NCBI GenBank assembly: GCA_038232935.1
Contig: JBBSMX010000018.1
Coordinates: forward strand, 1 to 49,053
Direction of reading: 5' to 3'
Source: JBBSMX01 sp038232935
GTDB lineage: Bacteria; Bacteroidota; Rhodothermia; Rhodothermales; JANQRZ01
Length of the DNA stretch: 49,053 nucleotides
Position numbers and translations under genes: made by a program. Numbering within the stretch: position 1 is the first letter of the stretch; each line of letters begins with the position of its first letter. Below, one piece after another: positions 44,223-49,053 of this stretch. Under the pieces are notes generated by a model. That model searched no databases, was not told where the DNA came from, and was given only the letters and a program-made list of their open reading frames with translations.

Positions 44223-45596
44223 ATGCGCGCCATCGTCGTTGGAGCCGGAGACGTCGGGTACGACGTGGCCCGCATGCTCTCGCTCCAGCGCCACGACGTC
44301 ACCGTCATCGACGTCGACCTCGACAAGGTCAACCAGATCCGCGACTCGCTCGACGTGCTGGCGATCCGGGGGAGCGGTACCTCGGCACGGACCCTGATGG
44401 AGGCCCGCATCCTCGAGGCCGACCTCCTCGTGGCCGTCACCGACGTGGACGAGGTAAACCTCCTCGCCTCGATGATCGCCGAGCGCGTCGGGAAGGAGAC
44501 GGTCACGATCGCCCGCGTGCGGAGCGAGGAGTTTGTCGGCAAAGAAGGCGTCCTCTCCCTCGCCGACTTCGGGCTCGACCTCATCATCCATCCCGAGGAG
44601 AGCACGGCGGCCGAGACCGTCGCCCTCCTCCGCCGTGCCTCAGCCACCGACATCATCGAGTTCGCCGACGGACGCGTGCAGCTCGTCGGCATCCGGATGG
44701 ACCGCGACGCGCCGGTCATCGGACGGACGCTGCAGGAGATCGCGCAGACGAACGACCACCTCACCTTCCGTATCGCCGGGATCGCGCGCGGCGCGCGCAC
44801 CATCATCCCGCGCGGTGACGAGCGCATCCAGAAAGACGACCAGGTGTTCGTGCTCGTCGAGACAGGTCAGGTGCCGCAGGTGATCCACGTCCTCGGCAAG
44901 AGCGGGGCACGGCTGGAGCACGTCATGATCCTCGGCGGAAGCCGGGTGGCGGCGCGGATCGCCGCGCGGCTCTGCGAGCGGAAGAAGGAGCACGGTAAGC
45001 TCCACGTCAAGCTCATCGAGCCCGACCGCGCCACCGCCGAGCGGCTGGCCGAGGAGCTCGAAGGGGCCCTCGTCATCCACGGCGACCCCTCCGACATGGA
45101 CCTGCTGGTGGTGGAGGGCGTCGGCGAGATGGACGCGTTCGTCGCCGTCACCAACGATGAGGAGTCCAACCTCGTGAGTTGCCTGATGGCGAAGCACCTC
45201 GGCGTGCGCAAGACCGTCGCTATGCTCTCGAAGAGCGCGTACATCCCGATCTCGCAGTCCATCGGGCTCGACGCCGCCGTCAGCCAGAAGCTCGCCATCA
45301 GCCGCGAGGTGCTCCGGTTCCTGCGTGGCAAGCACGTCACGAGCGTAGCGACGGTGCTCGGGCTGGACGCCGAGATCATCGAGCTCGAAGCGGACGCGGA
45401 CGCGCCCATCACGCGGGCGCCGCTGATGAAGCAGAAGTTGCCCAAGGGCATCCTCGTCGCCGCCGTCGTCGGGCGCGGCGTCGAGATCGCCACGGGCACC
45501 ACCCACGTCCAGCCCGGCGACCGCGTGATCGTCTTCGCCACGCCGGAGCGGGTGTCGGAGCTCGAGGATTACTTCGGCGTCGGGGTGAAGGCGTGA
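44223..45596 (+). CDS. trkA: Trk potassium transport regulatory subunit TrkA
   Basis: 457 residues made of two RCK units. The first begins MRAIVVGAGDVGYDVA with the NAD-binding glycine loop (7-12) and IDVDLDKV; the second begins near 235 with VMILGGSRVAARIAARL. Each is followed by a TrkA_C domain. It binds NAD/ATP at the membrane channel TrkH and gates potassium uptake. trkH follows after 81 nt. The length and duplicated layout match TrkA of proteobacteria rather than single-unit KtrA. Confidence 0.95.
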   Translation: MRAIVVGAGDVGYDVARMLSLQRHDVTVIDVDLDKVNQIRDSLDVLAIRGSGTSARTLMEARILEADLLVAVTDVDEVNLLASMIAERVGKETVTIARVRSEEFVGKEGVLSLADFGLDLIIHPEESTAAETVALLRRASATDIIEFADGRVQLVGIRMDRDAPVIGRTLQEIAQTNDHLTFRIAGIARGARTIIPRGDERIQKDDQVFVLVETGQVPQVIHVLGKSGARLEHVMILGGSRVAARIAARLCERKKEHGKLHVKLIEPDRATAERLAEELEGALVIHGDPSDMDLLVVEGVGEMDAFVAVTNDEESNLVSCLMAKHLGVRKTVAMLSKSAYIPISQSIGLDAAVSQKLAISREVLRFLRGKHVTSVATVLGLDAEIIELEADADAPITRAPLMKQKLPKGILVAAVVGRGVEIATGTTHVQPGDRVIVFATPERVSELEDYFGVGVKA

Positions 45597-45647
45597 GGGT
45601 TCTTCGTCCCCCGTCATTTGTCGGAACGTTGGAGTACGGGACGCGAA

Positions 45648-45672
45648 TGACCACGGACCAGTGACCACGGAC
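45648..45672. repeat. Short direct repeat TGACCACGGAC before trkH
   Basis: Two 11-bp copies (45648-45658 and 45662-45672) separated by 3 nt, ending 5 nt before the trkH ATG. Similar short repeated words fill other gaps here (2070-2113, 23954-24046). Confidence 0.6.
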
Positions 45673-45677
45673 TACCG

Positions 45678-47195
45678 ATGATCGTCAATCTCCGAGCCGT
45701 AACGGGAACCCTCGGGGCGCTGCTCGTGGCGCTCGGCGTTTCGCTGCTCTTCCCGATGGGCGTCGGGCTGTTTTACGGCGAGGCATCGTGGTGGAGCTTC
45801 GGCGTGACGGCGCTCCTCTCGCTCGGTGTGGGTGGGTGGGCGTTCGCCGCGTTCCGGCCGAAGGAGGAGGACGACCTCCGGCTCCGCGAGGGCTTCGCCA
45901 TCGTCGCCTTCGCGTGGCTGCTGCTCTCGCTCGTCGGCGCCATCCCGTTCGTGCTCGGCGGCGTGCTGGACTCGTTCACGGACGCCTTCTTCGAGACGAT
46001 GAGCGGGTTCACCACGACGGGGGCCACGATCCTCGGCGGGGCCGACACGCCTGCCATCGAGGCGATTCCCAACGGGTTTCTGTTCTGGCGGAGCCTGACG
46101 CACTGGCTCGGCGGCATGGGCATCATCGTGCTCACGCTCGCCATCCTCCCCATCCTCGGGATCGGCGGGATGCAGCTCTTCAAAGCTGAGGTGCCCGGGC
46201 CGAGCGCCGACAAGCTGACGCCGCGTGTGCGCGAGACGGCGAAGCGGCTGTGGGCGATCTACGTCGGCATCACGGTCGTGCAGGTCCTCCTGCTCCTGCC
46301 GGCGATGAGCCTGTTCGACGCCGTCAACCACGCCTTCGCCACGATGGCGACGGGCGGGTTCTCGACCCAGAACGGCTCGGTCGGCCAGTACGACTCGGCG
46401 TACATCGACTGGGTGATCACCGTCTTCATGGTGCTGGCGGGGATGAACTTCGCGCTCCACTACGCGATGCTCCACGGCAACCTCAGCGCGCCGTGGAAGA
46501 GTCAGGAGTTCCGGGTCTACACCGGGCTCATCCTCGGCGCTACGGCGTTGATGACCGTCGTGCTATGGGCACCGGCGTACAGCGCGACGTTCTCGAACGC
46601 GGGCGACTTCGAGGGTGCGGCCCTCGTCTACGGCGACTTCTTCGGCGCTCTCCGCTACGCCGCCTTCCAGTCCGTCTCCATCATCACGACGACGGGTTTC
46701 GGGACGGCGGACTACGAGGCGTGGCCGGCGCTCGCCGTGGCCGTCCTCTTCGTCCTCTTCTTCGTCGGCGGGATGGCCGGTTCGACGGGCGGTGGGGTGA
46801 AGGTGGTGCGCCAGCTCCTGCTCGTCAAGAACTCGTTCCGCGAGATCCAGCGGCTGCTGCACCCGCAGGCCATCCTCCCGATCCGGCTCGACCACCGCGT
46901 CGTGCCGCCGGAGGTGATGCGGAACGTGCTCTCGTTCATCGTCCTCTACTTCGGTCTCATCTTTGGCGGGACGGTCGTGCTCGGCCTGCTCGGGCTCGAC
47001 ATCCTCACGGCCTTCGGTGCGGCGACGTCGTGCGTCGGCAACGTCGGCCCGGCTTTCGGCGCACTCGGTCCGACGGAGACCTACGCGATCGTGCCTGCCG
47101 CCGGGAAGTGGGTGCTGGCGCTGCTGATGATGGCGGGGCGGCTGGAGATCTTCACCGTCCTCGTCCTCTTCGCCCCCGGCTTCTGGCGGCGGTGA
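45678..47195 (+). CDS. trkH: Trk potassium uptake channel subunit TrkH
   Basis: 505 residues, multi-pass inner-membrane protein. The four selectivity-filter segments are visible in order: TTTGATIL, MATGGFST, TTTGFGT and SCVGNVGP. GGMAGSTGGGVKVVR, HWLGGMGIIVLTLAILP and FKAEVPGPSADKLTPR are further TrkH hallmarks. It admits potassium under TrkA control; potassium uptake is central to osmotic adaptation. The stop at 47193-47195 directly abuts the convergent gene at 47196. Confidence 0.95.
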   Translation: MIVNLRAVTGTLGALLVALGVSLLFPMGVGLFYGEASWWSFGVTALLSLGVGGWAFAAFRPKEEDDLRLREGFAIVAFAWLLLSLVGAIPFVLGGVLDSFTDAFFETMSGFTTTGATILGGADTPAIEAIPNGFLFWRSLTHWLGGMGIIVLTLAILPILGIGGMQLFKAEVPGPSADKLTPRVRETAKRLWAIYVGITVVQVLLLLPAMSLFDAVNHAFATMATGGFSTQNGSVGQYDSAYIDWVITVFMVLAGMNFALHYAMLHGNLSAPWKSQEFRVYTGLILGATALMTVVLWAPAYSATFSNAGDFEGAALVYGDFFGALRYAAFQSVSIITTTGFGTADYEAWPALAVAVLFVLFFVGGMAGSTGGGVKVVRQLLLVKNSFREIQRLLHPQAILPIRLDHRVVPPEVMRNVLSFIVLYFGLIFGGTVVLGLLGLDILTAFGAATSCVGNVGPAFGALGPTETYAIVPAAGKWVLALLMMAGRLEIFTVLVLFAPGFWRR

Positions 47196-47717
47196 CTACG
47201 CCTCCGTCCCGCCGATCCGCACGCGCTCCACGTCATCGAACCCCACGGTGATGGTGCCGTCTGCGGCGACGAAGCGGTCGGCGCTGTCGGGTGGGAGGCG
47301 GAGGAGGTCGAACGGCGCGCGGCGCGGCCGAGTCCCGGAGGGGCCGTCGAGTGCTTCGCGGACGAGGGCCTCGAACGGGGCGAGCGGCGCGGCCCATTTC
47401 GCGAGCGCGAAGTGCGTATCCGGGTAGCGGCGCAGGAGAGAGGCGATCTTGCCCGCGCCGACTTTGCCGGCTTCGCCCCAGAACACCGGCTCGCCGCACC
47501 CGTCGAGCTGGACTACGTCGGGCTTGTACCGGTCGCCGATGGGGATTTCGACGGTGAGGCCGGGGTAGGCCGGGAGGTAGAGCGCCCAGATAAACGCCTT
47601 CATCAGCACGTGCTCGATGCCTTCCTGCTGCCGCTTGACGAAGACGACTTTCTGCGGCCCGTCCGGAGCGAGGGCGCGGAGGGTGAGCTTGCGGCGGAGC
47701 AGGAGGTCAGAGCGCAT
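47196..47717 (-). CDS. Hypothetical protein, nuclease-fold-like (173 residues)
   Basis: No named family recognised with certainty. The sequence has a restriction-nuclease-like order: N-terminal strand pair, a helix (GIEHVLMKAFIWALYLP), then DRYKPDVV with an acidic residue and PVFWGEAGKVGAGKIASLLRRYP, where Glu and Lys sit as in an ExxK motif. This recalls YaeQ-like and related proteins. The C-terminal 70 residues look like a separate beta-rich tail. It meets trkH tail to tail with no gap. An acetyltransferase gene lies upstream on the same strand, separated by a hairpin. Confidence 0.6.
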   Translation of the reverse strand: MRSDLLLRRKLTLRALAPDGPQKVVFVKRQQEGIEHVLMKAFIWALYLPAYPGLTVEIPIGDRYKPDVVQLDGCGEPVFWGEAGKVGAGKIASLLRRYPDTHFALAKWAAPLAPFEALVREALDGPSGTRPRRAPFDLLRLPPDSADRFVAADGTITVGFDDVERVRIGGTEA

Positions 47718-47718
47718 G

Positions 47719-47746
47719 AGGGAGGGCGGGTCGCGTCGCCCTCCCT
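47719..47746. promoter_or_regulatory. Hairpin between acetyltransferase and 173-residue protein genes
   Basis: AGGGAGGGCG (47719-47728) pairs with CGCCCTCCCT (47737-47746), loop of 8 nt, one nt from the start codon at 47717. It may reduce translation of the 173-residue protein or be another dispersed palindrome. Confidence 0.6.
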
Positions 47747-47761
47747 ACCCGGGTGGCTGCC

Positions 47762-48328
47762 TCAGAGTTCGCGCACGATGCGGCAGGGGTTGCCGGAGGC
47801 GAAGACGCCCGCCGGGATGTCCGTCAGGATGACGCTGCCCGAGCCGATCGTCGAGCCCGCGCCGACGGTGACGCCAGGGTTGAGGATGCTCCCTCCGCCG
47901 ATCCACACGTCGTCGCCGATGGTGACGGGGGCGGCCTGCTCCAGCCCCTCGGCCCGCTGCGCGGGGTCGAGTGGGCGGGCGACGGCGTAGACGTGGACGC
48001 CCGGCCCGAGCCGCACGCGGCTGCCGATGGTAATCCGGCCCACGTCCACGAGGACGCAGTTCGGCCCGGCGGTGAAGTCGTCGCCGGCGAAGATGTGCTG
48101 GCCGTACTCGCAGAAGAACGGTGCGTCCACCTCCGGCCGCTCGCCGAACGCGCCGAAGAGGCTGGCGAGGAGTCGGGTGCGGGCGAGCGTCTGATCGTCC
48201 GGGGTGGCGTTGTACTCGCGGACGAGGCGGCGGGCCTTGTGGCGCAGGATGATCAGGTCGGTGTCGGTGCCGCAGTGGGGGAGGCCGCCGCGCAGCCGGT
48301 CGAGGGCGGAGGGAGCAGTGGTTTCCAT
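47762..48328 (-). CDS. Hexapeptide-repeat O-acetyltransferase (maltose/galactoside acetyltransferase-like)
   Basis: 188 residues from ATG 48328. N-terminal helical region with CGTDTDLIILRHKARRLVREYN, then PFFCEYGQHIFAGDDFTAGPNCVLVDVGRITIGSRVRLGPGVHVYAVARPLD, and VTIGDDVWIGGGSILNPGVTVGAGSTIGSGSVI. This is the maltose-acetyltransferase branch of left-handed helix enzymes; the catalytic His position in this branch (YAVARPLD here instead of YTATHPLD) appears changed from His to Arg or Ala, so activity is uncertain. Substrate unknown. Confidence 0.85.
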   Translation of the reverse strand: METTAPSALDRLRGGLPHCGTDTDLIILRHKARRLVREYNATPDDQTLARTRLLASLFGAFGERPEVDAPFFCEYGQHIFAGDDFTAGPNCVLVDVGRITIGSRVRLGPGVHVYAVARPLDPAQRAEGLEQAAPVTIGDDVWIGGGSILNPGVTVGAGSTIGSGSVILTDIPAGVFASGNPCRIVREL

Positions 48329-48345
48329 AAGGGGGCTCGGGCGAC

Positions 48346-48353
48346 TACCTTTA
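48346..48353 (+). promoter_or_regulatory. Promoter -7 element TACCTTTA
   Basis: TACCTTTAG lies 42 nt before ATG 48396, in the gap divergent from the acetyltransferase gene. It fits the pattern seen elsewhere in the window. Confidence 0.45.
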
Positions 48354-48395
48354 GGTATAGGGAACACCCGCGAGTATCGACAGCCTCCGAGAATT

Positions 48396-49040
48396 ATGAA
48401 CTCCTTCCCGCTCTGTCTCGCCCTCGTTGTCATCTTCGGCCTCTATTGCGGCGCGCCTGCCTCCGCGCAGACGCCCGACACCACCAGCGCGTGGCGCTAC
48501 CTCCCGCTCCACGTCGGCAATGTGTGGGAGTATGCATACTGGATCGAGGAGTGCATAAGCATCGATTTCTGTGAGACCGAATTGGTGGGATACAGCCGGT
48601 GGAGCGTAGAGAGGGAGATAAGCGAGGTCGGACGTCGCTATGCTGTGCTCCGCACACGGGAGTACAATGTGGCGGGTGAGGGTGGGAGCAGCAGCCAGAT
48701 CCTCGTCCGGTTCGACACGCTGACGGCGCGTGGCGTCCAACGCTTCAGCGATGGGAGCGAGCGGACGTGGCCAAGCCAGATTCCGTGCCGGCTCGACGCT
48801 CCATTTGATGCGCTTGTCGAGTGCGATGAGGGATGGGAAACGTTCACGAGCTCCCAGGGAGAGATAGAGGTTCGGATCGATGGGGAAACGAAAACGCGGC
48901 GCACAAAGGATTTCGGTAGATTCAAACGGTCGTCGCAACGGGGGTGTGTGGAACAGTGGCTGTGTGGGCCGATCGTAGGAACTCACCCAGCGCCTCGGCC
49001 GGCGTTCGCCAGCTCAGCGTCTTGCGTGGTCGAGTGTTGA
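48396..49040 (+). pseudogene. Secreted protein gene interrupted by an IS30-family element
   Basis: ATG 48396 opens a signal peptide (cut after ASAQ, about residue 25) and a mature part with WRYLPLHVGNVWEYAY, a pattern common in secreted Rhodothermota proteins of unknown function. The native frame runs to about 48914 (about 173 codons). After that the reading frame continues only because it passes through the end of the insertion element, to a stop at 49038-49040. The 3' part of the gene, if present, lies beyond the element outside the window. The gene is probably inactive, or makes a truncated protein with a foreign tail. Confidence 0.75.
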
Positions 49041-49053
49041 GTGTCAGGGCCAC
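48915..49053 (-). mobile_element. IS30-family insertion sequence, 3' end only
   Basis: The element runs off the right edge of the window. The likely outer boundary is near 48915, where GGTAGATTCAAACGGTCG begins, just outside the transposase stop. This looks like an IS end, but without the other end the inverted repeat cannot be confirmed. It is inserted in the secreted-protein gene. Confidence 0.65.
48922..49053 (-). CDS. IS30-family transposase, C-terminal 43 residues
   Basis: Partial; the 5' part is beyond the window. Minus-strand translation ends LNTRPRKTLSWRTPAEALGEF followed by a short tail and a stop at 48922. The NTRPRKTL-W-TPAE string is the well-conserved C-terminal signature of IS30 transposases (end of the DDE catalytic domain). 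The frame is open to the window edge. Confidence 0.85.
   Translation of the reverse strand: MALTLNTRPRKTLSWRTPAEALGEFLRSAHTATVPHTPVATTV

Overview
The window reads as chromosomal DNA of a GC-rich member of the Rhodothermota (Bacteroidota side; a Rubricoccaceae- or Salinibacter-like bacterium is my best guess). This is inferred from the GC-rich codon use, a DUF4783 protein, many lipoproteins and outer-membrane proteins, and a recurring promoter word of the Bacteroidota type (TAnnTTnG) 25-80 nt upstream of many starts. No rRNA, tRNA or CRISPR array was recognised.

Layout. 1-240: two families of intergenic inverted repeats. 272-3423: a lipoprotein with protein-kinase-like motifs, paired with an Omp85 barrel protein. 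3473-9055: a stretch of decayed genes mixed with intact ones. It holds a cyclase gene that lost its catalytic core, a patatin/barrel gene reduced to its two ends, an ABC-permease remnant, a shortened STAS-like gene and a second cyclase remnant. The intact genes are a flavin-dependent oxidoreductase, phosphatidylserine decarboxylase and a complete membrane-anchored class III cyclase. 9056-10264: a membrane-anchored metallo-beta-lactamase-fold hydrolase.

10265-13265 is a lower-GC island with three genes: a Ser/Thr protein kinase, an unrecognised 430-residue protein 5 nt downstream, and a convergent PD-(D/E)XK-like nuclease. A diverged second copy of the 5' end of the hydrolase gene lies at its far edge, so the insertion appears to have split a tetR-tolC-mfp-rnd-hydrolase operon. 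The island is the best candidate here for an undescribed, possibly defensive, system.

13340-20835: a complete RND efflux system (permease, adaptor, TolC-like channel) under a TetR regulator, with perfect palindromes at both internal gene junctions. 21145-30531: a cell-surface sugar cluster making GDP-mannose, UDP-glucuronate, UDP-xylose and dTDP-rhamnose (rmlA, rmlC and rmlD, but no rmlB), plus a dehydrogenase/aminotransferase/acyltransferase trio for a 2,3-diamino sugar. 30654-35189: small conserved genes, a methyltransferase, a TPR protein, a LOG-family protein and an OmpA-like lipoprotein. 35588-39882: a sugar nucleotidyltransferase, MutS2 and a DUF4783 protein. 39976-47195: a very large NtrY-like histidine kinase followed by the TrkA/TrkH potassium uptake pair. 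47196-49053: a nuclease-like small protein, a hexapeptide acetyltransferase and a secreted-protein gene cut by an IS30-family element that runs off the window.
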